Shown: piece by piece, positions 9,446 through 18,352 of the stretch
Numbering within the stretch: position 1 is the first letter of the stretch
Layout: each line of letters starts with the position of its first letter
NCBI GenBank assembly: GCA_965203255.1
Contig: OZ241882.1
Location: 3,286,001-3,350,000, forward strand
Direction of reading: 5' to 3'
From: JAPOUP01 sp965203255
GTDB taxonomy: Bacteria; Pseudomonadota; Alphaproteobacteria; Rhodobacterales; Rhodobacteraceae
DNA length: 64,000 nucleotides
Notes under the pieces: model-generated
Databases searched by the model: none
What the model was told of the DNA's origin: nothing
What the model saw: the letters and a program-made list of their open reading frames with translations, nothing else
Translations under genes and position numbers: made by a program

Positions 9446-9474
9446 GACATATACATATTATTACGACATGTCAA
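9446..9474 (-). promoter_or_regulatory. Promoter and possible operator of the merR-vWA-sel1 operon
   Basis: On the minus strand a perfect -35 TTGACA lies at 9469-9474 and a weaker -10 TATGTC at 9446-9451, with a 17-bp spacer. ATGTCG occurs twice in direct orientation in and beside the spacer. Transcription would begin close to 9439, so the first ATG may be leaderless. The repeats could be the site of the MerR-type protein itself. Confidence 0.45.
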
Positions 9475-9802
9475 TATACGATGCTGCGCGGAGATGCCTT
9501 TTCTGTGGCGGCGCTTTCCGGACGATTGCCGGGACCGTCGAATTGTTCGAAGATGGGCCGCCTGCCGTCGGGCTCTGGCGCACGTTGTGCCGTGCGCCGA
9601 CCAGTGCCTCCAGATTCGGACCGCATGATGGACACAGCCTAATTCGGAGGCCTTCCGCATCGCCCTGCACCGTTTTCAGACAATCGGTTATGGGTCTGAG
9701 GCAGCCTTCGGTCAGGATCACTGGACAAAGGGACGCATCATTTTCGACCGTAACACACTCTGACGTCATCATCATCGCTGCGTCAGGTCGGATTCCGGCG
9801 TT

Positions 9803-10015
9803 TCAGTGGGGCAGTGTTGACCCTAAGAGTTTGAATAATAGATCTTTGACTGCATTTCTTGCCGTTTCGGGTGCTTGCGCCCCTTGCCAGCCAGCGGACA
9901 GGAACCGATAGGCGGCCAACTGCGCTCCGATTTCAGAGGTTGCCAGCGTCCGTCCGGAACCCTTCAACCCTTCGCCAGATGCTGGCAGCGCGACATCTAT
10001 GAGGAGGCCATCCAC
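9803..10015 (-). CDS. Short hypothetical frame or gene remnant
   Basis: A 70-residue frame starting GTG at 10015. A further 20 codons are open upstream without a better start. The sequence (GSGRTLATSEIGAQLAAY, then ETARNAVKDLLFKLL) looks protein-like, and its codon choice resembles the host genes. I do not recognise a family. It may be the C-terminal end of a decayed gene; no ribosome site is convincing. Confidence 0.25.
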   Translation of the reverse strand: MDGLLIDVALPASGEGLKGSGRTLATSEIGAQLAAYRFLSAGWQGAQAPETARNAVKDLLFKLLGSTLPH

Positions 10016-10160
10016 AGTGTCGACCAGCTTCTTTGGCGGCGGCGTTCCGGTTGGCCCGGTGGTGCTTGAGGAAGGACGAAGGGATCAGGTATCCCTTCAC
10101 GGTCTTCCGCGACTCCGGTATGGGCTGGCGTTGTAACGATAAGGATCCGGCGGCGTCCGC

Positions 10161-10177
10161 GAATTTTCCGAAAATTC
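10161..10177. repeat. Palindrome GAATTTTC-C-GAAAATTC in candidate origin region
   Basis: Two perfect 8-bp arms around a single base, in the 1.4-kb non-coding stretch between the merR operon and dnaA. It is AT-rich within GC-rich surroundings. It could be a protein-binding site of the origin or of the dnaA promoter; no known consensus was matched. Confidence 0.5.
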
Positions 10178-10279
10178 ACCATCTCCTGGCCACGGATTCG
10201 CGAAATTTGCGGATTCGTCGGGATCATCGAAGGGGACGAAACCGGTACCGCCGTGTCTTCAACGCCTTGGGAAAATCGT

Positions 10280-10410
10280 GTCTCGCCACAAGATATCCAC
10301 ACCGTCGGCATTTTTCCATATCCGCCCACCTTACGCCGCCCTTTAACAAAAAAAATTTCCGCGGCTTCCCGCCCCGAGAGTCCGCCAAATCAAGAACTTA
10401 TCCGATTCTG
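10280..10410. other. Candidate oriC segment upstream of dnaA
   Basis: Non-coding DNA directly before dnaA in an origin-type gene order. One DnaA-box-like 9-mer ATATCCACA (one mismatch to TTATCCACA) is at 10293-10301; weaker matches are at 10398-10406 and 10009-10017. An AT-rich run (TTTAACAAAAAAAATTT) lies near 10342-10358. The box density is low, so this is suggestive only. The rest of 9475-10912 shows nothing else clear. Confidence 0.35.
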
Positions 10411-10912
10411 CTTCCGCATTCCCCAGTGTCAAGCGAACAATCCTGTTGCCCGCCGTGCTCGCCACTTGCTAGGTTCTTACCGCGACTCAACAGTCGAATT
10501 TGGGGGAAGTTTGGTGAAGAGGGACAGTCAGGTCGAGTTAGTTTGCGCAAGGAAATAGTACGGGATCCCGCTTCACTGCGGCTTGGACCTTCAGCAAGCG
10601 GTCGCGCTGAACTGATCGTCCGGGACATCGCTGCCGTTCGTTGAAGTTCTGCCAAATGGCGAACCAAAGCGATGGAATGTCCTGACTTCCGGAACAGGAC
10701 GGTCTTGGACCAATGGCACTGTCCGCAGTGTTGTCCTGAGTTTGGCTCGGCTGATGACTTGGAGCCGACGCTGCGCCGTAAGCGTCTCGTCGGCATCTGA
10801 CCATCATCTGCCATGGCCTTTGACTGCTTTTGAGAGCAGCCGTCTGGTTCCCGCTGCCGGAACCAAGGCTCGGAAATGGACTGAAAACAAAGAAAAAGGG
10901 TCAGATCGCGAT

Positions 10913-12265
10913 ATGGATAAGAGCACTTGGGGGGAACTGCGCAACGAACTTATGAATTCAGTTGGGCCAAGCAATTTCGTCAATTGGATTGAACCGCTTG
11001 AGTTCTCGGAACTTCGGGGCGGAAACGCAACGTTTCTGGTTCCCACGCAGTTCATGGGAGACTGGGTCCAGCGCAACTTTGGCGACAGAATCCTGAAACT
11101 CCTGTCTTCGGTCGATGATTCCGTCACCCGCCTGCTCTTCACTGTCTCACCGTCCTCAGGACCACCTGCGCCTGTTTCGCGACCCCACCGCGAGACCACC
11201 CACCTGACCGCCGATAACTCCGAACTACCCGGTGCACCCCTTGATCCCAACTTCACGTTTGATCGGTTTGTGGTGGGAAAGCCAAATGATCTCGCACATG
11301 CGGCCGCAAGGCGCGTGGCCGAAGGCGACAGCACTACGTTTAACCCGCTTTTTCTCTACGGCTGCGTCGGACTCGGAAAAACACACCTGATGCATGCCAT
11401 TGCCCATGAGCTCCTGTCCGGAGGCTCGAAACCGAGAGTCGTCTATCTCTCAGCTGAGCAATTCATGTACCGGTTCATCCAGGCACTGCGCGACAAGCGA
11501 ATGATCGACTTCAAGCAGCTGTTCCGGTCAGTTGACTTCCTGATGGTCGATGATGTGCAGTTCATTGCCGGAAAGGATAGTACCCAAGAGGAATTCTTCC
11601 ATACATTCAATGCCTTGATTGATCAGAAAAAGCAAATAGTCATTTCGGCCGACCGTGCTCCTGGCGAAATCAAGAATCTCGAGAACAGGATCAAGTCACG
11701 TCTCCAGTCCGGTCTGGTCGTCGATGTTCATCCCACGGACTACGAGTTGAGGCTCGGTATTCTGCAGCAGAAGACCGAGCAGCACCTCAGCCAGAATGTC
11801 AACATCGCCATCGCGAATGGAGTGCTCGAGTTCCTGGCCCATCGCATCACGACCAACGTCCGCGTTCTGGAGGGCGCGTTGATGCGGCTCTTTGCTTTCG
11901 CTGAGTTGATGGGTCGGGAAATCACGCTGGATCTCACCCAGGAATGTCTCGTCGATATTCTCCGCGAGGCCAGTCGGAAGGTTACCGTCGAAGAGATCCA
12001 GCGCAAGGTCTCGGAGCACTACAACATTAGATTCGCCGATATCATCGGGCCGCGACGCTATCAGACAGTCACCCGACCCCGTCAGATCGCGATGTATCTG
12101 GCGAAACAGTTGACCGCCCGCAGCCTGCCGGAGATTGGCCGTCGCTTCGGTGGACGCGACCACACGACCGTAATGCACAGCGTGCGCCGAATCGAGAAAC
12201 TCCAGAACCAGGACAGCCAGATCGCGGAAGATATTGAACTGCTGCGGCGTGCGCTGGAATTTTGA
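10913..12265 (+). CDS. dnaA: Chromosomal replication initiator DnaA
   Basis: AAA+ ATPase that binds DnaA boxes and opens the origin. The 450-residue protein has domain I (MDKSTWGELRNELM...FVNWIEPL), a Walker A motif GCVGLGKTHLMHA, Walker B FLMVDDVQF, and the domain IV helix-turn-helix block with RRFGGRDHTTVMHSVRRIE. The open frame extends upstream to 10742, but the DnaA family start is at 10913; the AAAGGG at 10895-10900 is a distant ribosome site. Followed by dnaN after 129 bp. Confidence 0.95.
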   Translation: MDKSTWGELRNELMNSVGPSNFVNWIEPLEFSELRGGNATFLVPTQFMGDWVQRNFGDRILKLLSSVDDSVTRLLFTVSPSSGPPAPVSRPHRETTHLTADNSELPGAPLDPNFTFDRFVVGKPNDLAHAAARRVAEGDSTTFNPLFLYGCVGLGKTHLMHAIAHELLSGGSKPRVVYLSAEQFMYRFIQALRDKRMIDFKQLFRSVDFLMVDDVQFIAGKDSTQEEFFHTFNALIDQKKQIVISADRAPGEIKNLENRIKSRLQSGLVVDVHPTDYELRLGILQQKTEQHLSQNVNIAIANGVLEFLAHRITTNVRVLEGALMRLFAFAELMGREITLDLTQECLVDILREASRKVTVEEIQRKVSEHYNIRFADIIGPRRYQTVTRPRQIAMYLAKQLTARSLPEIGRRFGGRDHTTVMHSVRRIEKLQNQDSQIAEDIELLRRALEF

Positions 12266-12394
12266 TACTCAAATCCAACCTGTTCAGATCCAACCAGGTA
12301 AGCGGCGGACCCGTTGCGGAAGAAATCGGCTTGTGTCGGGGCGCGGAAACAGTAGGTTGAATGCTCCGGGAGCTTTGTCGAGAGGTGACGGCCG

Positions 12395-13513
12395 ATGAAA
12401 GTCAGTATTGAACGTGGAACGCTGCTGAAAGCAGTCGGAAATGCGCAGTCGGTTGTTGAAAGAAAGATGACCGCCCAGATTCTCGGCAACCTGCTGATCG
12501 TCGCGGAAGACAACATGATCAGCTTCCGCGCCACGGACCTCGATGTGGACCTGATCGACCGCGTCGATGCCAGAGTTGAGCAGGCCGGCTCGACGACGGT
12601 CAGGGCGCAAACCTTGAACGAAATCGTTCGCAAATTGCCAGACGGTGCTCAGGTGCGGTTAACGGATGATGGGGTCAAGGGTCGAATGACGATCGAGGCC
12701 GGTCGATCCCAGTTCGATCTGATGACCCTTCCATCCGGAGATTTCCCGATCATGGCGTCGTCTGACTTCGCCGCGAACTTCGCCATTCCAGCAAATGCGC
12801 TTAAACGACTGTTTGGCAAAACAAGAAACGCAGTCTCGACTGAAGAGACCCGCTACTATCTTAACGGTGTATACATGCATGTGGCCGAGGCAAACGATGG
12901 GAAGATCCTACGTTGCGTTGCCACGGACGGCCACCGTCTGGCCAGAATTGACGCCGCCCTTCCGGAAGGTGCAGAGGAAATGCCAGGCGTGATCGTGCCG
13001 CGCAAGGCCATAGCCGAACTTTCAAAGCTGCTTGAAGGGAACGACACCGACATCGCCGTCAGCGTGAGCGAGACAAAGGTGCGGTTCGCGACCCCGGAAA
13101 TAACCCTCACATCGAAGGTCATTGACGGAACATTCCCTGATTATGTTCGCGTTATCCCGACAGGCAACAACCGAACTATGGAGGTCGACGCAGCTGAACT
13201 GACCAAGGCGGTCGATCGGGTGGCAACCGTCAGTCTGGAGACCTCACGCGTCGTGAAGATGACCATTGACAGCGATACGCTACTTCTGTCGGTGAATGAT
13301 CCTGAAAGCGGTACAGCCGAAGAGGAGCTGGCTGTTGCGTATGGTGACGAGAAGCTAGAGATTGGATTCAACTCCAAATACCTGCTGGAACTCTGCGGCC
13401 AGATGGAACGCGAGAACGCCGTGTTCCTGTTCAATACATCAAGCGATCCAGCGATCATGCGCGAGAGCGATGACTCTGGCGCTCTTTATGTTGTCATGCC
13501 AATGCGTACCTGA
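12395..13513 (+). CDS. dnaN: DNA polymerase III sliding clamp (beta subunit)
   Basis: Ring-shaped processivity clamp of the replicative polymerase, 372 residues, the usual length. It shows the domain I start MKVSIERGTLLKAVGNAQSV, the central ATDGHRLARIDA block and the C-terminal clamp end VVMPMRT that forms the partner-binding pocket region. GAGAGGTGA lies about six bases before the ATG. It sits between dnaA and recF in a probable operon (51 bp to recF). Confidence 0.96.
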   Translation: MKVSIERGTLLKAVGNAQSVVERKMTAQILGNLLIVAEDNMISFRATDLDVDLIDRVDARVEQAGSTTVRAQTLNEIVRKLPDGAQVRLTDDGVKGRMTIEAGRSQFDLMTLPSGDFPIMASSDFAANFAIPANALKRLFGKTRNAVSTEETRYYLNGVYMHVAEANDGKILRCVATDGHRLARIDAALPEGAEEMPGVIVPRKAIAELSKLLEGNDTDIAVSVSETKVRFATPEITLTSKVIDGTFPDYVRVIPTGNNRTMEVDAAELTKAVDRVATVSLETSRVVKMTIDSDTLLLSVNDPESGTAEEELAVAYGDEKLEIGFNSKYLLELCGQMERENAVFLFNTSSDPAIMRESDDSGALYVVMPMRT

Positions 13514-13564
13514 AGCCAAGGCTGACTCCGACTTCCAGCGAGGCTTCCAAACGGAGATTCGGCC

Positions 13565-14677
13565 ATGAAGGGACTAGCTGTGACTGGCCTGTCCCTGTCG
13601 CGTTTCCGAAACCACAGATCGTCGAAGCTAGAGTTCGACGGCAGACCAGTCGCGCTGTTTGGACCAAACGGTTCAGGCAAGACCAATCTCCTTGAAGCCG
13701 TATCCCTGCTATCTCCAGGCCGTGGCCTGCGACGCGCTGCAGCTGATGAGATCGCGATGCGTCCCGAATGCTCCGGATGGAAGGTCTCCGCAGTCATCCA
13801 GGCTCAGGATCAGGCGCATGAAATCATGACCTGGTCTCGATCGGCGGGATCCCGGCAGATCATGGTTGATGGCAAGGCCACGCGCCAGGTGGCGCTGGGG
13901 CGCATCGCCCGTATGGTATGGCTGATTCCGTCGATGGATCGTCTTTGGATGGAGGGCGCTGAACAGCGACGGCGCTTTCTGGACAGAATCGCACTGAGTT
14001 TTGATCCCGAGCATGCTGAGCACTCCCTCGCCTATGACCGTTCAATGCGCGAACGCAACCGACTGCTTAAGGATCAGGTACGCGATTCCCACTGGTACAC
14101 CGCGCTCGAATCCCGAATGGCTGTAGCTGGTTGCGCAATTCAGGTCGGAAGATATGCAGCACTGGACCGGTTGGTCGATGCGCAGTCCAAAGCCGAGACG
14201 GCGTTTCCTGCAGCGGACCTGCTGCTAACCGGGGCGGAAGGTAGTCTGACACCCAGTACCGACGATGGATTTGCCACAGCGTTGGCGGAAGGCCGCAAGC
14301 GCGATTTCGCTGCCGGACGGACGCTTGTTGGACCTCATAGAGCGGATCTGGAAGCCATGTACGCGGCTAAGGGAGTTCCGGCCAGGCAATGTTCGACCGG
14401 TGAGCAGAAGGCCCTGCTGATCTCGATGGTGCTCTCGAACGCCCGTGCCCTTGTTGCGGATTCTGGAATACCTCCGATCCTGCTTCTTGATGAGGTTTCG
14501 GCACATCTCGATTCTGGTCGGCGCGCGGCGCTCTATGACGAGATCTGCGCACTCGGCGCCCAAGCATGGTTGACCGGAACGGGAGCCGAACTGTTTGACG
14601 GCCTTTCCGATAGGGTCAACCTACTTGAAATCTCCGATTCCGGAGGAGTCTCCAAGGTTACCAGACGCTGTCGGTGA
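13565..14677 (+). CDS. recF: DNA replication and repair protein RecF
   Basis: SMC-like ATPase that helps load RecA at gapped DNA. The 370-residue protein has the start LSLSRFRNHRS, Walker A GPNGSGKTNLLEA at about residues 33-45, the signature STGEQKALLISM and Walker B ILLLDEVSAHLD. Length and motif order are typical. It follows dnaN in the dnaA-dnaN-recF arrangement; a GGAG lies about seven bases upstream of ATG. Confidence 0.94.
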   Translation: MKGLAVTGLSLSRFRNHRSSKLEFDGRPVALFGPNGSGKTNLLEAVSLLSPGRGLRRAAADEIAMRPECSGWKVSAVIQAQDQAHEIMTWSRSAGSRQIMVDGKATRQVALGRIARMVWLIPSMDRLWMEGAEQRRRFLDRIALSFDPEHAEHSLAYDRSMRERNRLLKDQVRDSHWYTALESRMAVAGCAIQVGRYAALDRLVDAQSKAETAFPAADLLLTGAEGSLTPSTDDGFATALAEGRKRDFAAGRTLVGPHRADLEAMYAAKGVPARQCSTGEQKALLISMVLSNARALVADSGIPPILLLDEVSAHLDSGRRAALYDEICALGAQAWLTGTGAELFDGLSDRVNLLEISDSGGVSKVTRRCR

Positions 14678-14814
14678 TGAAACGCGTCATTGAAGACAGA
14701 GAAGCTACCTTGGACTTTCACTCTTCCCTTCTGACCTGTTGACAGTTGCATTGCGCAGCTCGGTCCCGCACAGATGTCATCCGCAATCTGACACGAGAGA
14801 ATAGAGAATAACGG

Positions 14815-15435
14815 GTGACCGTCTCTTCGACTGAACTTATCCTGTACGCGGGGGCGCTGCTGGTTCTCTTCCTGACGCCGGGGCCTGTGTGGGTTGCGCT
14901 CATCGCACGCACACTCTCCGGTGGCTTCAATGCCGCTTGGCCACTGGCGCTGGGAGTAGCTGTCGGAGATTCAGTCTGGCCGCTCGTGGCGATTCTCGGG
15001 GTGTCATGGCTCCTGGCGACGTTTTCGGGATTCATGATATTCCTGAAATGGGTGGCGGTTTTGACATTCGTCGGCTTGGGGTGCCTGATTCTCCATCATG
15101 CCGGCGGACCGATCAGGAGTGACGGTAGACTGACCCGGCCTGGGATGTGGGCTGGTTTCGCGGCTGGAATTGTTGCGATCGTATCGAATCCAAAGGCGGC
15201 GCTGTTCTATATGGGAGTTCTCCCTGGATTCTTTGACCTGTCAGGGATCGCCATCGCGGACATCATCGCCATCATCGTTCTCTCGGTTATCGTTCCGCTC
15301 ATAGGCAATCTCTCAACAGCGCTGCTTGTTGACCGTGCGCGCCGCCTTCTGACCTCACCGTCCGCCCTGCGGAGGACCAATATCGTTTCGGGTGGTCTCC
15401 TGGTCTGCGTTGGTCTCCTGATCGCAATGACATGA
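14815..15435 (+). CDS. LysE/RhtB-type amino-acid exporter
   Basis: A 206-residue inner-membrane protein with about six hydrophobic segments. It has the LysE-family N-terminal pattern LFLTPGPVWVALIARTLSGG and the conserved NPKAALFYMGVLPGF segment. Such proteins export amino acids or their derivatives; the substrate is not predictable. The start is GTG at 14815. It sits between recF and gyrB on the same strand. Confidence 0.85.
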   Translation: MTVSSTELILYAGALLVLFLTPGPVWVALIARTLSGGFNAAWPLALGVAVGDSVWPLVAILGVSWLLATFSGFMIFLKWVAVLTFVGLGCLILHHAGGPIRSDGRLTRPGMWAGFAAGIVAIVSNPKAALFYMGVLPGFFDLSGIAIADIIAIIVLSVIVPLIGNLSTALLVDRARRLLTSPSALRRTNIVSGGLLVCVGLLIAMT

Positions 15436-15479
15436 AGTCACATTTCAGGCCCAAAATCACAAAATATTGTGTTCCATCC

Positions 15480-15508
15480 GTGACAATTGCCCTAGCTGTC
15501 CGTATACT
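15480..15508 (+). promoter_or_regulatory. gyrB promoter
   Basis: -35 GTGACA at 15480-15485 and -10 TATACT at 15503-15508 with the ideal 17-bp spacer. The predicted start near 15515 leaves a leader of about 22 nt containing AAGGAT before the gyrB ATG. gyrB therefore probably has its own promoter, apart from the dnaA-recF genes. Confidence 0.65.
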
Positions 15509-15536
15509 GGCATTATGCTCACCAAGGATACGCATC

Positions 15537-17954
15537 ATGGCTGATACTGTCCAGGAGATCGAGGATTACGGTGCCGAGTCCATAAAGGTTCTCAAGGGGC
15601 TGGAGGCTGTTCGCAAGCGCCCCGGGATGTATATCGGCGACACTGATGACGGTTCCGGTCTGCATCACATGGTCTATGAGGTCGTCGATAACGGGATCGA
15701 CGAGGCCTTGGCAGGTCATGCCGACAGAGTGGCCGTGCGGATTCATGCCGACAGCAGTGTGTCGGTCAGCGACAACGGACGCGGAATTCCCGTTGACGTA
15801 CACTCCGAAGAGGGGGTGAGTGCCGCTGAGGTCATCATGACCCAGCTTCATGCAGGCGGAAAATTCGACAGCAACTCCTACAAGGTCTCAGGTGGTCTAC
15901 ACGGAGTCGGCGTATCCGTTGTGAACGCACTTTCAGAGTGGTTGGAACTGCGAATTTGGCGAGACGGAATGGAGCACAGGGCGCGGTTCGAAAACGGTGA
16001 GACGACAAGCCATCTGCAGGTCGTTGGGGACGGCGGAAAGAGGAGGGGGACCGAAGTCAGGTTCCTTGCATCGACAGAAACGTTCTCCAATCTCGATTAC
16101 AGCTACAGAACGCTAGAGAACAGGCTGAGGGAACTTGCGTTCCTGAACTCAGGAGTCTGCATTGTCCTCGAAGACCTGCGCCCGGCGGTTCCGCTGAGAA
16201 CGGAGTTCCAATATTGTGGAGGGGTCAGCGAATTTGTCCGCTACCTTGACCGGCATAAGCATCCCCTAATCGAAGAACCTGTCATGATCAGCGGTGATCG
16301 GGATGACATCACCATAGAGGTCGCCATGTGGTGGAACGATGGATATCACGAGACCGTCCTTCCGTTCACGAACAACATTCCGCAGCGCGACGGGGGAACC
16401 CATCTCGCAGGCTTTCGTGGCGCGTTGACGCGCACACTGAACCACTACGCAAATTCGTCAGGCATTGCCAAGTCCGAAAAGGAAAACTTCACCGGAGATG
16501 ACGCACGCGAAGGGCTGACCTGCGTGCTTTCGGTGAAGGTGCCGGATCCGAAGTTCTCGTCGCAGACCAAGGACAAACTCGTCAGTTCCGAGGTTCGGCC
16601 CGTGATCGAAGGGTTGATGAATGAAAAGCTTGGCGAATGGTTTGAGGAAAATCCCGCCCAATCGAAGGTGATCGTCACAAAGGTGATCGAAGCTGCCCGG
16701 GCCCGAGAGGCTGCACGAAAAGCCCGCGAAATGACCAGGAAAAAGTCGGCTCTGGATGTTGCTTCGCTGCCCGGCAAGCTCGCCGACTGTCAGGAGAAAG
16801 ATCCTGGTAAGCGCGAGCTGTTCCTCGTGGAGGGTGACAGCGCCGGAGGTTCCGCCAAGCAGGGGCGGGCTCGTGCCAATCAGGCTGTACTTCCGCTCAG
16901 GGGCAAGATACTCAATGTCGAGCGCGCCCGGTTCGACCGCATGCTATCAAGTCAGGAAATCGGCACGCTGATCACGGCGCTCGGCACCGGAATCGGGCGC
17001 TCCGAATTCGACATTGAGAGGCTTCGCTACCACAGAATCATCATCATGACAGATGCAGACGTCGACGGTGCCCACATCCGCACACTGCTGCTGACGTTTT
17101 TCTTTCGGCAAATGCCTCAGATCATTGAAGGCGGCTATCTCTACATCGCGCAACCGCCGCTCTATAAGGTCAGTCGCGGTAAGTCCGAAGTATATCTCAA
17201 GGATCAACAGGCACTTGAGGATCACCTGATCAGGCAGGGAGTCGAAGGTGCCATCTTACGGCTTGGCACTGGTGAGGAGATCATCGGTGCGGATCTCGCA
17301 CGGGTCGTGGACGAAGCGCGCAGTGTTCGCCGGGTCCTACAGGCGTTCCCGACACATTATCCGCAGATCATTCTGGAGCAGGCTGCCGTAGCCGGAGCGT
17401 TCGTGCCCGGTCGTGTCGACTCCGACCTTCAGGGTACTGCGGATTCCATCGCGGAACGACTTGACCTGATCGGTGAGGAATACGAACGCGGTTGGATGGG
17501 GCGTCCGACTCAGGACCGCGGGCTCCGTCTCTCAAGAATCCTTCGCGGGGTCGAAGAAATGCACACACTGGATGGACTTGTGTTGCGCTCGGGCGAGGCC
17601 CGGAGGCTGGGCGGATTCACCAGAGGACTCCAGGAAGTCTACTCGAACCCAGGTGAGTTGGTTCGCCGCGACAAAATGAACGCGATCTTTGGACCCATTA
17701 GCCTGCTGGACACGATTCTGGAGGAGGGCGAAAAGGGGCTCACCATGCAGCGCTACAAGGGTTTGGGAGAAATGAACCCGGACCAGCTGTGGGAAACAAC
17801 GCTCGATCCAGAAGCGAGAACGCTTCTGCAGGTCAAGATCGAGGACTTGGCCGAAGCTGACGACGTGTTCACAAAGCTGATGGGTGACATCGTCGAACCG
17901 CGCCGCGAATTCATCCAGCAAAATGCACTTAGCGTCGAGAACCTGGATTTCTAG
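15537..17954 (+). CDS. gyrB: DNA gyrase subunit B
   Basis: ATPase subunit of the type II topoisomerase that introduces negative supercoils. The 805-residue protein has the GHKL ATPase core (VVDNGIDEALAG, DNGRGIP, GGLHGVGVSVVNALS), the TOPRIM motifs EGDSAGG and MTDADVDGAHIRTLLL, and the C-terminal MQRYKGLGEMNPDQLW. The open frame begins at 15432, but the ATG at 15537 follows AAGGAT and the predicted promoter, giving the normal GyrB start. It is the last of the origin-linked genes. Confidence 0.97.
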   Translation: MADTVQEIEDYGAESIKVLKGLEAVRKRPGMYIGDTDDGSGLHHMVYEVVDNGIDEALAGHADRVAVRIHADSSVSVSDNGRGIPVDVHSEEGVSAAEVIMTQLHAGGKFDSNSYKVSGGLHGVGVSVVNALSEWLELRIWRDGMEHRARFENGETTSHLQVVGDGGKRRGTEVRFLASTETFSNLDYSYRTLENRLRELAFLNSGVCIVLEDLRPAVPLRTEFQYCGGVSEFVRYLDRHKHPLIEEPVMISGDRDDITIEVAMWWNDGYHETVLPFTNNIPQRDGGTHLAGFRGALTRTLNHYANSSGIAKSEKENFTGDDAREGLTCVLSVKVPDPKFSSQTKDKLVSSEVRPVIEGLMNEKLGEWFEENPAQSKVIVTKVIEAARAREAARKAREMTRKKSALDVASLPGKLADCQEKDPGKRELFLVEGDSAGGSAKQGRARANQAVLPLRGKILNVERARFDRMLSSQEIGTLITALGTGIGRSEFDIERLRYHRIIIMTDADVDGAHIRTLLLTFFFRQMPQIIEGGYLYIAQPPLYKVSRGKSEVYLKDQQALEDHLIRQGVEGAILRLGTGEEIIGADLARVVDEARSVRRVLQAFPTHYPQIILEQAAVAGAFVPGRVDSDLQGTADSIAERLDLIGEEYERGWMGRPTQDRGLRLSRILRGVEEMHTLDGLVLRSGEARRLGGFTRGLQEVYSNPGELVRRDKMNAIFGPISLLDTILEEGEKGLTMQRYKGLGEMNPDQLWETTLDPEARTLLQVKIEDLAEADDVFTKLMGDIVEPRREFIQQNALSVENLDF

Positions 17955-18148
17955 GATTGCGATGCCGGACTTCCTTTTGTCGGCTGCGGAAATGCGGGGG
18001 ATTTCAGCGGTGCGCCGCGCCTTTCCCCGATTGTTCTCCCTTCCAACTGTCCGGGCTCCTGTTGGTACCGTCGTGTGGTTCCACGTCGCCTGTCTGTCAA
18101 TCGGCGTCCAAAATTGACCCATCTTGCGCCGCCACTGTCTTCCGGTAA

Positions 18149-18184
18149 CCTTTTCCCGAATCAGCTGCGCTTTTCGGGGGAAGG
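18149..18184. terminator. Possible stem-loop between convergent gyrB and EF-G-like genes
   Basis: The arms CCTTTTCCCGAA (18149-18160) and TTCGGGGGAAGG (18173-18184) pair at 10 of 12 positions with the two others able to form G-U pairs, around a 12-nt loop. It lies between two genes that end toward each other. There is no T-tract, so termination is only likely by position. The rest of 17955-18352 holds nothing recognised. Confidence 0.35.
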
Positions 18185-18352
18185 AACAGATGGCAGAGGC
18201 ATCCCCTGCACGGTACGCGTCCCACCTCAATGGACCGGAAACGCCGGAGTCAGGAAAGTTGGGCTACACCCCCCCCAAATTGGCTGACTGCACCCGGCAC
18301 CCACTTTGCAGAGAAGCCTGAACGACAGCTGGATCCCAAATGCGTTTGTGGA

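Noticed and set aside
12868..12875. TGTATACA as a second GntR operator
   Set aside because: It lies inside dnaN coding sequence and encodes conserved residues; the core is short enough to arise by chance.
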